64,000 nt of DNA from Acinetobacter sp. S54. GTDB taxonomy: Bacteria; Pseudomonadota; Gammaproteobacteria; Pseudomonadales; Moraxellaceae. Under the pieces are notes generated by a model that worked only from the letters and a program-made list of their open reading frames with translations, did no database searches and had not been told where the DNA came from. How positions within the stretch are numbered: the first letter of the stretch is position 1; each line of letters opens with the position of its first letter. The position numbers and the translations under genes were made by a program. The DNA is taken from NCBI RefSeq assembly GCF_016624945.1, contig NZ_JACVUI010000001.1, forward strand, positions 553,565 to 617,564, in the 5' to 3' direction. Below, one piece after another: positions 1 through 9,685 of this stretch.

Positions 1-505
1 CTACAAATAGCCAATCCGATAAGCGATTCAGTAATTGTAATGACGTCGCTTGGATATTTTGGTCGCGCTGTTGGACAGTAATCAAACTGCGTTCTGCGCG
101 ACGACAAACAGCCCGGGCTTGATGTGCATAACTACACGCCAGACTACCGGATGGTAAGATAAACTCTTTAAGCATTGGAAGTTGTTCATTCATCTGGTCA
201 ATACTTTTTTCCAGATATTCGATGCTGGCATCTTCTAATAGCGTATAGTTGGGAATGCAAACTTCACCGCCTAAATCAAATAGCCAATGTTGAATAAGAC
301 TTAAATGTTTTTCCCACTTTGCTTTTTCAGTGCATTTAGAGTCTGCAATTTGCGCCCGCAGTACACCTAAAATAGCATTGAGTTCATCAACATCGCCTAA
401 TGCTGCAATGCGTAAATCATCTTTAGAAACGCGAGAACCGTCACCTAAGCCTGTAGTGCCTGCATCGCCAGTGCGGGTATAAATTTTACTTAAACGGTGT
501 CCCAT
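1..505 (-). CDS. Cob(I)alamin adenosyltransferase, PduO type (3' end outside window)
   Basis: This enzyme transfers the adenosyl group of ATP to cob(I)alamin to make coenzyme B12. The start is ATG at 503-505 and 168 residues are visible before the window edge; the family is usually about 185-190 aa, so only the C-terminal tail is missing. The N-terminus carries the PduO-type ATP-binding signature (YTRTGDAGTTGLGDG) and DVDELNAILG. Further on are LPSGS and the ARAVCRRAER helix. It lies 96 nt downstream of btuB on the same strand, which gives a B12 uptake and conversion pair. The hairpin at 527-563 may reduce read-through from the riboswitch promoter. Confidence 0.93.
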   Translation of the reverse strand, partial: MGHRLSKIYTRTGDAGTTGLGDGSRVSKDDLRIAALGDVDELNAILGVLRAQIADSKCTEKAKWEKHLSLIQHWLFDLGGEVCIPNYTLLEDASIEYLEKSIDQMNEQLPMLKEFILPSGSLACSYAHQARAVCRRAERSLITVQQRDQNIQATSLQLLNRLSDWLFV

Positions 506-526
506 AATATTTCCTTATCTTGGCCT

Positions 527-563
527 TTAAAAAAGGATAATGTCGGTCAAGAACATTATCCTT
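527..563 (-). terminator. Intrinsic terminator after btuB
   Basis: An 11-bp perfect inverted repeat (533-543 with 553-563, loop 9 nt) is followed on the minus strand by six U. It lies between btuB and the adenosyltransferase gene, so the second gene depends on read-through or on its own promoter. Confidence 0.75.
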
Positions 564-601
564 AAAACTACATAATTTGAAATATCTTTATAAACTTTTG
601 T

Positions 602-2440
602 TTAGTAAGATAAGGTTACACCTGCTGATGCAAGACGACCACCATTGATGTAGTAACTACCGCTACCATAGGCTGTGCGATAGTTTGTATCTCCAATATT
701 TTGAATATTGGCGAATACTTGAACATTCTGGTTAATGTTGTAATGACCGTGCATATCAATGCGTAAGTGACCTGGAACTTTTACATCATCATAGGCGCTA
801 TTGTCATAAGAACCATTTGCCATCAAAGTCGTCGAGAAACCATAATGTTCATCTTGCCAGCCAGTAGTTAGACTAACATTCTGACGTGGACGACGGCTCA
901 AGTCTTCATGAGTGTTATCATCTTTGGCGCGAACATAGTTATAACCTAGATTTGCATAAAGATGTTCGCCTTGCCATTTGATATAGGCTTCACCACCTTC
1001 CATTTTAGCTTTGTCTACGTTCTCCATTTGACTTCCACTATAGTTAATTAAATCATCGACTTGAGTGGTATAGAGTGATAGGCCTGTAGAAATATTGTAG
1101 GCTAGTTTTTGGTCAACCCCAATTTCATAAGAAATACTTTCCTCTGGTTTTAACTCAGGATTACCGCCGTAGGCATACATGTCATTTAAAGTCGGTGCTT
1201 TAAAGGCTGAACCAATATTTGCATACACGCTAGTAAGCGGAAATAGTTGATAGCGAATCGCACCTTGAGCAACTGTGTGGGTTCCAAATTTTTCATTATC
1301 TTCAACCCGTAAACCCACTTGGGTATTTAAACCAGCTTGATTATATTGGTGTTGGATATAATACCCTGTTGAATCAATATCTTCGCTATATGGTGTCCCA
1401 TAAGAGAGCACATCACCATCAATATTGCGATGGGTTACTCCTAATAGGATATTTTGATGGGCGGTAAAGTCCCATTTCCCATAAAGTTCTGCTTCTTGAG
1501 TTTTACTATGAACAAAGTCATAACTGTTGAGATAGTTAGGATCTTTTTGGTTAATATCATCCTTAAACTGAGATAAACGTGCATTTAACTCGATATTCTC
1601 GAGCAATTTTACTTTACCTTTTAAATTAATGACTTCATTTTTAAAATCTTGATTGACCAAGCTGCCATAGTTGTCATAAGCACTGTTACCTTCATTTTGG
1701 CTATAATCAACAGAAGCAGCATAGTTCTCTTTGTCTACACCAATTTTGGTACTAAAACCTTTTTGGTCATAAGAAGCATCCGCTGCATTGGCGCTGTCTT
1801 TAACAGGCGTTCCGTCAGTTTCAAGACGTTGACCGCGTACTTGCGTATAAAAACCATTTTCTGCTAAATCTGCCCCGATGACAGATTTATAAGTTTTATT
1901 TTCACCTATTTCTGCGGTTACAAATCCTGCATTTTTTTCTGGAGTTTTTGAAATAAGCTGAACAACACCTGAGATTGCATCAGAACCATAGAGTACAGAA
2001 GCAGGTCCTTTTAAGACTTCAATTTGCTTAATATCTGTCGTATCGATAAAAGGCAAAGATGCCGTTCCCGAAGTAGCAGAGTTTAAGCGAACTCCATCTC
2101 GTAAAATAAGAGTTTGGTTTGAATTCCCGCCACGTAAAAAAATTGATGCAGTTTGTCCATAACCGCCACTTTGCACCATATTAATGGCAGCTTCGCTCAT
2201 CAATAGATCTGGTAAAGATGCAATCGGAGATTGTTCGAGTATTTGAGGTTCAATGATAGAAATACGTGCAGGTACTTCACTGACCTTCTCTTCACTTTTA
2301 GAAGCAGTTACGACAATTGGATCAAGTTTTGTGGCGTTTGTTGTTTCATCGGCAAATGCAATAGATGAAAACCCCATCGCAATAGCGATTGCACCTACTA
2401 AACGCGTAGGCTGTAAAGAAATAGACATGATTTGCTCCAT
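602..2440 (-). CDS. btuB: TonB-dependent vitamin B12 outer-membrane receptor BtuB
   Basis: This 612-aa outer-membrane transporter takes up cobalamin using TonB energy. After the signal peptide (ending near SSIAFA) comes a TonB box (DPIVVTASK), then a plug domain with FLRGGNSNQTLILRDGVRLN and VEVLKGPASVLYGSDAISGVV-type motifs (written here in part), and a beta-barrel ending in an aromatic residue (TLSY). I chose ATG 2440 because GAGGGG lies about 6 nt upstream; ATG 2428 is an alternative, and the longer 626-aa reading would run into the leader hairpin. The cobalamin riboswitch immediately upstream and the adenosyltransferase downstream fix the substrate as B12. Confidence 0.95.
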   Translation of the reverse strand: MEQIMSISLQPTRLVGAIAIAMGFSSIAFADETTNATKLDPIVVTASKSEEKVSEVPARISIIEPQILEQSPIASLPDLLMSEAAINMVQSGGYGQTASIFLRGGNSNQTLILRDGVRLNSATSGTASLPFIDTTDIKQIEVLKGPASVLYGSDAISGVVQLISKTPEKNAGFVTAEIGENKTYKSVIGADLAENGFYTQVRGQRLETDGTPVKDSANAADASYDQKGFSTKIGVDKENYAASVDYSQNEGNSAYDNYGSLVNQDFKNEVINLKGKVKLLENIELNARLSQFKDDINQKDPNYLNSYDFVHSKTQEAELYGKWDFTAHQNILLGVTHRNIDGDVLSYGTPYSEDIDSTGYYIQHQYNQAGLNTQVGLRVEDNEKFGTHTVAQGAIRYQLFPLTSVYANIGSAFKAPTLNDMYAYGGNPELKPEESISYEIGVDQKLAYNISTGLSLYTTQVDDLINYSGSQMENVDKAKMEGGEAYIKWQGEHLYANLGYNYVRAKDDNTHEDLSRRPRQNVSLTTGWQDEHYGFSTTLMANGSYDNSAYDDVKVPGHLRIDMHGHYNINQNVQVFANIQNIGDTNYRTAYGSGSYYINGGRLASAGVTLSY

Positions 2441-2441
2441 A

Positions 2442-2460
2442 CATTCACCCCTCGTGAATG
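2442..2460 (-). promoter_or_regulatory. RBS hairpin between riboswitch and btuB
   Basis: A 7-bp inverted repeat (2442-2448 with 2454-2460) encloses a 5-nt loop that reads GAGGG on the minus strand, which is the btuB Shine-Dalgarno sequence. This looks like the expression platform of the riboswitch; that role is inferred. Confidence 0.6.
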
Positions 2461-2475
2461 ATTGAGTTAGCGGAT

Positions 2476-2660
2476 GCAACAAGCAGGTCTCCGGACTTCA
2501 ATGTTATACATAAGTATTCACATATTCACCTTCCCACATAACATCATGCAGTGGTGTTAAGCTCAAATCAGCTTAAAAAATATGCTTTACATCGTTACCG
2601 TTGCGGGGGCAGTGCTGGAGTTTCACCAACTTCCCTATAGCGATTGCTTTGACTTGTTGC
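2476..2660 (-). promoter_or_regulatory. Cobalamin (B12) riboswitch
   Basis: The minus strand contains the conserved blocks in order: GGGAA..GGTGAAACTCC.GCACTG, CCCCGCAACGGTAA, CCACTG..GGGAAGG and the B12 box (AAGTCCGGAGACCTGC, 2481-2498). The closing helix P1 is a perfect 8-bp pairing of 2653-2660 with 2476-2483. With coenzyme B12 bound it should repress btuB. Confidence 0.95.
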
Positions 2661-2671
2661 CATTTGGGCGA

Positions 2672-2700
2672 AGTATAAAGTCTGGCTGTGAATTAAACAA
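2672..2700 (-). promoter_or_regulatory. Promoter of the btuB riboswitch transcript
   Basis: On the minus strand a -35 TTGTTT (2695-2700) is separated by 17 nt from a -10 TATACT (2672-2677), just upstream of the riboswitch aptamer. Confidence 0.6.
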
Positions 2701-2816
2701 TCTGAATACGATCTATTCATGCTAAGTTTTCACGCAACGAGTCTAAATTGCATTACAATAGTTTATTTATGATTTATAGATGGCTATAGATCAGGCAAAC
2801 AAAGAGCCTTATCCCT

Positions 2817-3461
2817 ATGCGGACGCGCGCAAAAATTTGCGGTATTACCCGTTCCCAAGATGTTTTATCGGTGGTTCAAGCTGGTGCTGATGCCATAGGC
2901 TTTGTATTTTTTCCACCTAGTCCACGTTATGTAAGTCCAGAGCAAGCCCAGCAACTTATTGAAAATATTCCACCCTATATTCAAGTGGTGGGTTTATTTG
3001 TCAATGCCAGTGCGGAGGATATTCAGGCTATACTTGATCGTGTGGCATTAGATGTCATACAACTACATGGTGATGAAACACCTGAGCAATGTCAGCACAT
3101 TGCACGAGTATGCAAGCGTCGCTGGTATAAAGCTATTCAGGTCAAGCCTGATCTGGATGTCGTGGTCGAAATTCAGCGTTATCAGGCTGCAGGTGCAAGT
3201 GCAATTTTGTTGGATGCATGGCATCCTGAACTTAAGGGTGGAACGGGTCATCAATTTGATTGGTCGAAGTTTCCCCAAATGGATATTCCTCTGATTTTAG
3301 CAGGGGGATTAACCTCTGAAAATGTCGTTGAGGCAATTGAAACAACGCATGCTTATGCTGTAGATGTTAGTGGTGGTGTAGAATCTGCCAAAGGTGTAAA
3401 AGACCAACAACTTATAGAACGATTTATGCAAGGAGTCCAACGTGGATCAGCAAAACGCTAG
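2817..3461 (+). CDS. trpF: Phosphoribosylanthranilate isomerase
   Basis: This TIM-barrel enzyme of 214 aa converts N-(5-phosphoribosyl)anthranilate to CdRP, the third step of tryptophan synthesis. It shows the N-terminal KICGIT motif with the catalytic Cys, [12 protein letters not shown], the VDVSGGVE phosphate-binding loop near the C-terminus and the normal family length. Its last 20 nt overlap the start of trpB, so the two are translationally coupled. Confidence 0.96.
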   Translation: MRTRAKICGITRSQDVLSVVQAGADAIGFVFFPPSPRYVSPEQAQQLIENIPPYIQVVGLFVNASAEDIQAILDRVALDVIQLHGDETPEQCQHIARVCKRRWYKAIQVKPDLDVVVEIQRYQAAGASAILLDAWHPELKGGTGHQFDWSKFPQMDIPLILAGGLTSENVVEAIETTHAYAVDVSGGVESAKGVKDQQLIERFMQGVQRGSAKR

Positions 3462-4686
3462 TCAAAACGGTCACATAGTTGACTATACGCAATATCCAGA
3501 TGCTCGTGGGCATTTTGGTATTCATGGCGGACGTTTTGTGTCAGAAACGCTCATGGCGGCTTTGGAAGATTTAGAAAGCCTGTATAACCGCATGAAAAAT
3601 GACGAGCAATTTCTGGCAGAATTCGACCGTGATCTGGCTTTTTATGTCGGACGTCCTAGTCCGCTATATCATGCTGAGCGATGGTCTAATCACTTGGGCG
3701 GTGCACAAATCTATTTAAAACGTGAGGACTTAAATCATACAGGTTCTCATAAAGTGAACAATACTATTGGGCAGGCTTTACTGGCTAAACTGTCTGGTAA
3801 AAAACGTATTATCGCGGAAACTGGCGCAGGTCAGCATGGTGTAGCGACAGCAACAATTGCAGCACGTTTGGGTATGGAATGTGTAGTTTACATGGGCGCT
3901 GAAGATGTAAAACGTCAGGCCATGAATGTATACCGCATGCGTTTGTTAGGGGCAACCGTAGTACCAGTGCAAAGCGGTTCAAAAACTCTGAAAGATGCCA
4001 TGAACGAAGCGATGCGTGACTGGGTGACCAATGTTGACAGTACCTATTATGTTATTGGAACCGTGGCTGGGCCGCATCCATATCCACAATTGGTACGTGA
4101 CTTTCAGTCCATTATTGGTCGAGAAGCACGTCAGCAGATTCAGGAACAGGCTGGTCGTTTACCCGATGCTTTAGTTGCTTGTGTCGGTGGTGGTTCCAAC
4201 GCAATGGGCTTATTTTATCCATTCCTGAATGACCAAAATGTCAAAATGTATGGCGTTGAAGCAGCGGGTTATGGGGTTGAAACGGGTAAACATTCAGCGC
4301 CATTGAATGCGGGTCATGTGGGTGTATTACATGGTAACCGTACTTATCTGATGAGTGATGCACAGGGTCAGATTATAGAAACTCATAGTATTTCTGCCGG
4401 TCTGGACTATCCCGGTGTTGGACCTGAACATAGTTTCTTAAAAGATATGAATCGTGTGCAATATGTGCCAATCAACGATGATGAAGCATTGCAAGGTTTT
4501 CGCGATTTGACTCAGATTGAAGGAATTATTCCTGCGTTAGAAAGTTCACATGCAATGGCCTATGTCACAAAACTTGCACCTACTCTGTCTAAAGATCAAA
4601 TTATTATTGCGACAGTGTCGGGTCGTGGCGATAAAGACTTGATGACGGTTGCACGCGTAGATGGTGTTGAAATGGTTGAAATGTAA
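3442..4686 (+). CDS. trpB: Tryptophan synthase beta chain
   Basis: This PLP enzyme of 414 aa condenses indole with serine, in complex with TrpA. The PLP lysine is K104 in the GSHKVNN motif; the phosphate-binding loop GGGSNAMG and the substrate loop [10 protein letters not shown] are present. The start is GTG (3442), supported by AGGAG 6 nt upstream inside the end of trpF. trpA lies about 5.4 kb away at 10123, an arrangement typical of Acinetobacter rather than of an intact trp operon. Confidence 0.97.
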   Translation: MDQQNASQNGHIVDYTQYPDARGHFGIHGGRFVSETLMAALEDLESLYNRMKNDEQFLAEFDRDLAFYVGRPSPLYHAERWSNHLGGAQIYLKREDLNHTGSHKVNNTIGQALLAKLSGKKRIIAETGAGQHGVATATIAARLGMECVVYMGAEDVKRQAMNVYRMRLLGATVVPVQSGSKTLKDAMNEAMRDWVTNVDSTYYVIGTVAGPHPYPQLVRDFQSIIGREARQQIQEQAGRLPDALVACVGGGSNAMGLFYPFLNDQNVKMYGVEAAGYGVETGKHSAPLNAGHVGVLHGNRTYLMSDAQGQIIETHSISAGLDYPGVGPEHSFLKDMNRVQYVPINDDEALQGFRDLTQIEGIIPALESSHAMAYVTKLAPTLSKDQIIIATVSGRGDKDLMTVARVDGVEMVEM

Positions 4687-4713
4687 TATTCACCCTATTC
4701 ATTTTAAAGATTT

Positions 4714-4738
4714 AGGCTGCCCATCAGGTGGCCTTTTT
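4714..4738 (+). terminator. Intrinsic terminator after trpFB
   Basis: An 8-bp stem (4714-4721 with 4727-4734, two G-U pairs) with a 5-nt loop is followed by a T run, 27 nt after the trpB stop. Confidence 0.7.
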
Positions 4739-4759
4739 CTTAAATAAAAGAGGATAAAA

Positions 4760-5272
4760 ATGTCAAATTTATTTGTTGTCATGTTGGGTGGTCGTCATGT
4801 CCGAGCAAATACAGAAGTCCATGATGTGGTATTTGCCATCGGATCATCACTGGATGAAATCACTCCTCAACTAAAACAAGCATGGTTTGGTGAATTAAAA
4901 GGGCTGCATATCGATGCGTGGATGAAAGTACGAGGAATAGAATCAGGCGATGTATGTTATCAAGTTCATTTATCTCATGCCGCACCATCTACGCATGAGC
5001 AAAAGCTATATTTAATTAATCTTGGTGGCTACGATGCACGTGAATTTGGTGAATTACATCGATATGTTTTGGTCGTTGCGCCAGATTCGACCATTGCCAA
5101 ACAACGTGGTAAAGCCTATATAGACAAGAAATGGCAAAAAGCACATACCGATCGGATTATTGATGTCGATGATTGTCTCGCAATTGATTGTATTCATGGG
5201 CGTTATATTCATTTAGTAGAAGGTAACTTTGCTGCAAATGAGTGGGAAAATACCTATATTACGCTGGCTTGA
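4760..5272 (+). CDS. DUF1543 domain protein
   Basis: This protein of 170 aa matches the DUF1543 family, which has no established biochemical function. The N-terminal half has the family signature (LFVVMLGGRHVRANTEVHD, and LKGLHIDAWM further on). The second half begins at LYLINLGGYDAREFGELH and looks like a repeat of the same fold. There is no signal peptide, so it is probably cytoplasmic. An RBS (AGAGGA) precedes the ATG. It follows the trpFB terminator and is probably transcribed alone. Confidence 0.8.
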   Translation: MSNLFVVMLGGRHVRANTEVHDVVFAIGSSLDEITPQLKQAWFGELKGLHIDAWMKVRGIESGDVCYQVHLSHAAPSTHEQKLYLINLGGYDAREFGELHRYVLVVAPDSTIAKQRGKAYIDKKWQKAHTDRIIDVDDCLAIDCIHGRYIHLVEGNFAANEWENTYITLA

Positions 5273-5380
5273 ATCCTCTAATTTAAAAAAATGAAATCAA
5301 ATTCACGATATGTTTTTCATCTATAAGTAAAAATTGTGTAAAATTTGCACGTGCATCCTGATTTAAAATGGATTGGTTAA

Positions 5381-6376
5381 ATGGATTTAATACAAGAAAG
5401 TGGTCAACCACGTTATGGTCGTTTTAAGGAAATACCCAGTGCGATTAGTCTGAATCGTTATGTCTATCAGTCGCCTTTTGGCAAGATAGAAAAAGGCTGG
5501 CGGCGTAAACTGAAATATAAAAAATTTAAATTTTGTAGTATTCAGCATGAACATTATTCTATTGGTTTAGCGATTGCGGATATTGGTTGGGCAGGGCATG
5601 GTTTTGTCTATATCTATGACCATGTTAACCAGCAAGTACTAGAATGGAATGCTATTCAACCTTTGGCACGTAAAACCCATGTGGATGAACAGCCACAGTT
5701 TAATCAAAGCTATTTTTATAAATCACCATTTGAAATTGAAATGCAACATGCCAATGGCGTGCGCTATGTACGTGTCACGAAATACGGTGAAATTAAACTG
5801 AGTGCGCGAATTTTTTGTGCAGGAACAGAGCCTTTAAGTTTATGCTCACCCAATGGTATTAATGGTTGGACTTACACCCAAAAGAAAACCACCTTGGCGG
5901 TTGAAGGGTATTTTATCAATAAACAAAATCAACTTATGGAGTTTAATGATAAAACCTTTGCTGCTTTGGATGATACTTGTGGTTTTTTACGACCAGAGAC
6001 AGCGTGGTTCTGGTTATCCTGTAATTTCTGGGATGTGCAGGGACGTCGTATCGGCATTAATTTGGCATCTGGTGTTAATGAAAGTTTTGGTAATGAAAAC
6101 TGTCTATGGGTCAATGGCCGCCTTTATCCACTAGCAGATGTCTTGTTTGAACGTGTACAGGAAAATCACTGGCAGATTCGCTCTCTGGATGAAAAATTGC
6201 AGCTAAAAGTAGAAACTGGCTGGCGACGTTATGAGAATATTAATCTCAGAATGGTCGGTAGCCAGTTTAGTCAATGGCAAGCCAAGCTAACTGGACAGAT
6301 TCAGTTAGAACAAGATGAAGTCATTTACCTAAATCATGAGTATGCTTTACTGGAGCAGCATTACGCCAAATGGTAA
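5381..6376 (+). CDS. DUF2804 family protein
   Basis: This protein of 331 aa resembles the DUF2804 family (beta-rich, unknown function). Supporting stretches are the N-terminal GRFKEIPSAISLNRY, the central SPNGINGWTYTQK, ALDDTCGFLRPETAWFWLSC and GRRIGINLASGVNE, a pattern shared with lipocalin-like or carotenoid 1,2-hydratase-like beta barrels. No signal peptide or membrane segment is visible. The function is unknown. It converges on another beta-rich gene at 6418. Confidence 0.65.
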   Translation: MDLIQESGQPRYGRFKEIPSAISLNRYVYQSPFGKIEKGWRRKLKYKKFKFCSIQHEHYSIGLAIADIGWAGHGFVYIYDHVNQQVLEWNAIQPLARKTHVDEQPQFNQSYFYKSPFEIEMQHANGVRYVRVTKYGEIKLSARIFCAGTEPLSLCSPNGINGWTYTQKKTTLAVEGYFINKQNQLMEFNDKTFAALDDTCGFLRPETAWFWLSCNFWDVQGRRIGINLASGVNESFGNENCLWVNGRLYPLADVLFERVQENHWQIRSLDEKLQLKVETGWRRYENINLRMVGSQFSQWQAKLTGQIQLEQDEVIYLNHEYALLEQHYAKW

Positions 6377-6384
6377 AGTTGAAA

Positions 6385-6410
6385 AGACCTTGCTCACAGG
6401 AGTAAGGTCT
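6385..6410. terminator. Hairpin between two convergent genes
   Basis: A 7-bp inverted repeat (AGACCTT, 6385-6391, with AAGGTCT, 6404-6410) lies between the two stop codons. Only the minus strand has a short U tract after it, so it is a weak terminator candidate. Confidence 0.35.
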
Positions 6411-6417
6411 AAAATAT

Positions 6418-7452
6418 TTAGGATTCACGAATATCTAACCATTCAATATAACCTGTGCCTTCTATGGCTTTCCCTTTGAATGTACCTTGGTATTGATAAC
6501 TGCCTGCATAACCACCCGCCATGCCATATTGAAAATCCTGATTGGATCGACCTTCAATAGTGATGAGCGGGACGCCATGATTATCATTGACTGTCCATGA
6601 AAACTGCTGGGGCAATCTCATACTTAAACCATTGGGTGTGGTTAAACGATTCGGCTCAAATTCTTGTACAGTAAGGTTAAAACCCTCCTCATAGATATCG
6701 CCGTAGTCATCGAGCGAACGTAGATAAACTCGCTTTTGAATTACGCTATTCAATGAACCGAGCACTTCGACCAAAAGGACTTGTGTATTTTCATCAATGT
6801 TAATAATTTGATAGGTAAAAAACTGCATGGGCAAATTAACATTTATGCCTCTAGCATATTCATACGTGCAGAGTCCCTGAACTTTAGTTTTTTTGCCTTT
6901 ATAATCAAGAAAACCTTCGTATTGACATAATAAAGACCAGTGCTGATACATGCCCCCAACCAACTCAACAAAATTGGCAACTTTATCTGTAGCTTCAATT
7001 TTTAGATCAAAATTAAAATCATGACCTTCACGTTTTGCATGAAACAAGGGATATTTGCCTTCAATTAGGAGGTCATTTGCAAAGCGTAATGAGGAGCCAT
7101 TACTTATGAGCTCACAATCATGTTGCACACTATAGCCATTAAAATGATCCGGTGTGCCTACAGCTGTACCGACTAAAACATTTGCTGTGTTGATGGCTGA
7201 AGTCTTAATCAAATGGGTATTTTTAAATAATTTAATTTTTGGTTGTCCTACCACAATCAGAAAATTTAAAAAATTAAATGGTGCTGATAAATTTGGAAAC
7301 ATCATTCCATAATGAACACAGGTATATTTGCCTCGTGGTGTGTGAACTTCAGTGTCAGGGTCGAAAGGTTGGCTGTGGTTGAGTCGCGAGTGGTCAATCA
7401 AATTCATCAACTTATGGGGAAGTTGGATTTGACCAGAAAAAGGAAAAGCCAT
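6418..7452 (-). CDS. Conserved hypothetical protein (beta-rich, possibly lipocalin-like)
   Basis: A 344-aa protein with no signal peptide and no transmembrane segment. It is rich in beta-strand-like stretches and aromatic residues; examples are MFPNLSAPFNFLNFL, GTPDHFNGYSVQHDCEL and the C-terminal GAYAGSYQYQGTFKGK-like segment leading to GTGYIEWLDI, which resembles the end of hydratase/lipocalin-like proteins. I believe it belongs to an Acinetobacter family of unknown function (possibly DUF6670), but I do not recognise an active site. It converges with the DUF2804 gene, and their similar architecture suggests related lipid-type ligands; that is inference. Confidence 0.6.
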   Translation of the reverse strand: MAFPFSGQIQLPHKLMNLIDHSRLNHSQPFDPDTEVHTPRGKYTCVHYGMMFPNLSAPFNFLNFLIVVGQPKIKLFKNTHLIKTSAINTANVLVGTAVGTPDHFNGYSVQHDCELISNGSSLRFANDLLIEGKYPLFHAKREGHDFNFDLKIEATDKVANFVELVGGMYQHWSLLCQYEGFLDYKGKKTKVQGLCTYEYARGINVNLPMQFFTYQIINIDENTQVLLVEVLGSLNSVIQKRVYLRSLDDYGDIYEEGFNLTVQEFEPNRLTTPNGLSMRLPQQFSWTVNDNHGVPLITIEGRSNQDFQYGMAGGYAGSYQYQGTFKGKAIEGTGYIEWLDIRES

Positions 7453-7663
7453 GGCGATTAGCCCTAAGTTCTAATTTATGAAAGATGAATAAAGCATAGA
7501 TTAAGTGGTTTAATTAATATCATTTAAGGAAAATGTTATGTCCTTAGAAACTAGAGTGAATCTATAGATGTTTAATATTTTGGTGTTTTTTGATGCTGAT
7601 TTATAGATAAGTCAATGATATAAAATTTATTATATTATTTTATATCAATGACTTGAAGGTGAT

Positions 7664-8539
7664 TTAGTGGCCTGCTTCCCAGAATGCCTGACCAGCTAAA
7701 ATAGGATCTTTAGTTTCCTGATAGGTTTTGACCCATACATCGTATTGGTGAATAACCGGATGCTGACTTGGATGGAAGTCAGATTTATACCAGTCTAGAT
7801 ATTCCTTTTTCATAGCGGTTAAAATTCCCTTAGGTCCCAGAAACCACGGCAAGCCTTTACGAAATAGTTGCAAACGTTGACGGCCATCAAAACCGTCACA
7901 GCGTAACATCACATTGGCACGATACAAGGTAAAACCAAGCATTAAAGCAGTTGTGATTGCTAACGCAAATTTACGTGTGGCTTCGGGAACTTCACCGACT
8001 TGTTGCATTACATCAAAAGCCACGTCGCGATGTTCCATTTCTTCAATAGAATGCCATGCCAGTAAAGCACGAACATAAGGATGAACGTCTTTCAACGTTT
8101 CTTTTTTGCTATAAAAAGTTTCTGCCATTAGCGCAGTTAAATGTTCCGCTGCCGCAGTCATGGCGATATTGTATTGAGGAGAACGTTTGGTGAGTTCAAA
8201 GCGAAAAATCTTTTTAAGCATGGTGGTGAATTGTTCGACAGGCATGCCTTGCTCTTTCATGAGTTGGTTCATCTTGTCATGCGCAATCCCATGCTGGGCT
8301 TCCTGTTTAATAAAGTCGGCTACACGTGCTTGTAACTCAGGCTCCTGAATCTTATCCCGAAATAGACGAACACACTCGATAAAATAACGTTCGCCATCAG
8401 GAAACGTTAGACTGAGGGCATCAAAAACGCGAGTACGAAAAGGATCACCTGCAAACCAAAAGCGAGGAATTTCTTCCAGTTTAAAATCCAGTTGGGTACG
8501 CACCACAGGATCAACCTGATATTGGACATGTGCATTCAT
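7664..8539 (-). CDS. Predicted metal-dependent hydrolase (ferritin-like, PF10118 family)
   Basis: This protein of 291 aa fits the predicted metal-dependent hydrolase family (PF10118), an all-helical fold thought to hold two metals. The putative ligands sit in FPDGERYFIECV, FIKQEAQHGIAHDKMN, TAAAEHLTALMAETF and WHSIEEMEHRDVAFDV, each providing E and H residues. It is divergent from an AraC-type regulator (8657), with 117 bp between them, so that regulator may control it. The substrate is unknown; in Acinetobacter such pairs are common and are sometimes linked to lipid metabolism. Confidence 0.75.
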   Translation of the reverse strand: MNAHVQYQVDPVVRTQLDFKLEEIPRFWFAGDPFRTRVFDALSLTFPDGERYFIECVRLFRDKIQEPELQARVADFIKQEAQHGIAHDKMNQLMKEQGMPVEQFTTMLKKIFRFELTKRSPQYNIAMTAAAEHLTALMAETFYSKKETLKDVHPYVRALLAWHSIEEMEHRDVAFDVMQQVGEVPEATRKFALAITTALMLGFTLYRANVMLRCDGFDGRQRLQLFRKGLPWFLGPKGILTAMKKEYLDWYKSDFHPSQHPVIHQYDVWVKTYQETKDPILAGQAFWEAGH

Positions 8540-8656
8540 TTGTTTTAATTCTCGGTTGAAAGAATGATTTTAGTATGGCGACAGCCATCCGTTTTGTTTT
8601 GACAGTTGTTGCCATATTTTATACAAATAGCGACATCAGTCTAAAAAGGTGTATCT

Positions 8657-9685
8657 ATGTCGGTGAAAATCATTGTGGGATATGTGCGCCTTCTACATCG
8701 CGTCTTGCAACACTATCAACTGGAATCCCTGCTAAGTGGCTCAGAACAACTGACTCAGTGGAAGCAATTTACTGAGGCTTTACATCGTGATTCTGAACAA
8801 GGTTTCGACTTAAATGTTTATGTGCAGCTACTCAAACAGCTCCAGCTGTATTTTAAACGGCCTGTTAGCCTAGTGATGGCTGAACATGCCAGCTTACAAG
8901 ATGTAGGCATGATGGGTTATCTGGCATCCACCAGTTTAAATCTACAACAAGCTTTGTATCTGCTTGAGCAATATTATCCTTTGTTATTTAAACAAACCAA
9001 TCTGGAACGATTAAAAATCGTGGAGCAAGATCAACTGATTCAGATTCTATGGAGTGCAAATTATGAGGATTATCGTGAAATTTATGAGCTAAACTTAGCG
9101 ATGATTTTTAAAATCGCCAAACTGATTGTGCAGGAACAGTTAATCCCTCCTAGTTTTATTCAACTGGGACTGACGCCACATTTGTCATTAAGCCATTATG
9201 AACAATTTTTTGGCTGTAAAATTCAGGTGTATGTGGGGCAATACAAAATCTGTTTTGATCACCATGTATTATTGGCCAGAAGCTTTGCTGCTGATCAGCA
9301 ATTGAATCAAGTGTTATCAAACCAAGCCAAACAATCCTTACAACAGACTGATACTTTTGAACATCGCCAGCAGATATTAAAACAAAAAGTACGGGGATTT
9401 ATTGAACAAGGCTTAAAACAACAAAATGAGATTGTTCAGGAATATGTGGCCAGACAAATGCATTATTCTGAGCGAACCTTACAACGACAATTAAAATTAT
9501 ATCAGCTTAATTTTCAGGATATTCTGGATGAATATCGTTTGCAGCTCAGTCAATATTATTTACAGCAAGGGCGTTCTCTGGTCGAAATCGCGACATTATT
9601 AGGTTATGCCGATCAAAGTGCTTTCGGACGTGCTTTTAAACGCTGGACGGGGCAAACGCCAAAACAGTATTTAAAACATGTTTAA
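8657..9685 (+). CDS. AraC-family transcriptional regulator
   Basis: This regulator of 342 aa has an N-terminal ligand-binding region of the arabinose-binding/OruR type (QDVGMMGYLASTSLNLQQAL, shared with regulators such as GbdR). The C-terminal AraC DNA-binding domain has two helix-turn-helices (MHYSERTLQRQLK and LVEIATLLGYADQSAFGRAF, then KRWTGQTPKQY). AGGTG lies 6 nt before the start. It is divergent from the hydrolase gene, its most likely target. Confidence 0.85.
   Translation: MSVKIIVGYVRLLHRVLQHYQLESLLSGSEQLTQWKQFTEALHRDSEQGFDLNVYVQLLKQLQLYFKRPVSLVMAEHASLQDVGMMGYLASTSLNLQQALYLLEQYYPLLFKQTNLERLKIVEQDQLIQILWSANYEDYREIYELNLAMIFKIAKLIVQEQLIPPSFIQLGLTPHLSLSHYEQFFGCKIQVYVGQYKICFDHHVLLARSFAADQQLNQVLSNQAKQSLQQTDTFEHRQQILKQKVRGFIEQGLKQQNEIVQEYVARQMHYSERTLQRQLKLYQLNFQDILDEYRLQLSQYYLQQGRSLVEIATLLGYADQSAFGRAFKRWTGQTPKQYLKHV

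Noticed and set aside
2253..2465. 70-aa plus-strand frame opposite the btuB 5' end
   Set aside because: It overlaps the btuB signal peptide and leader on the other strand and has no support of its own.
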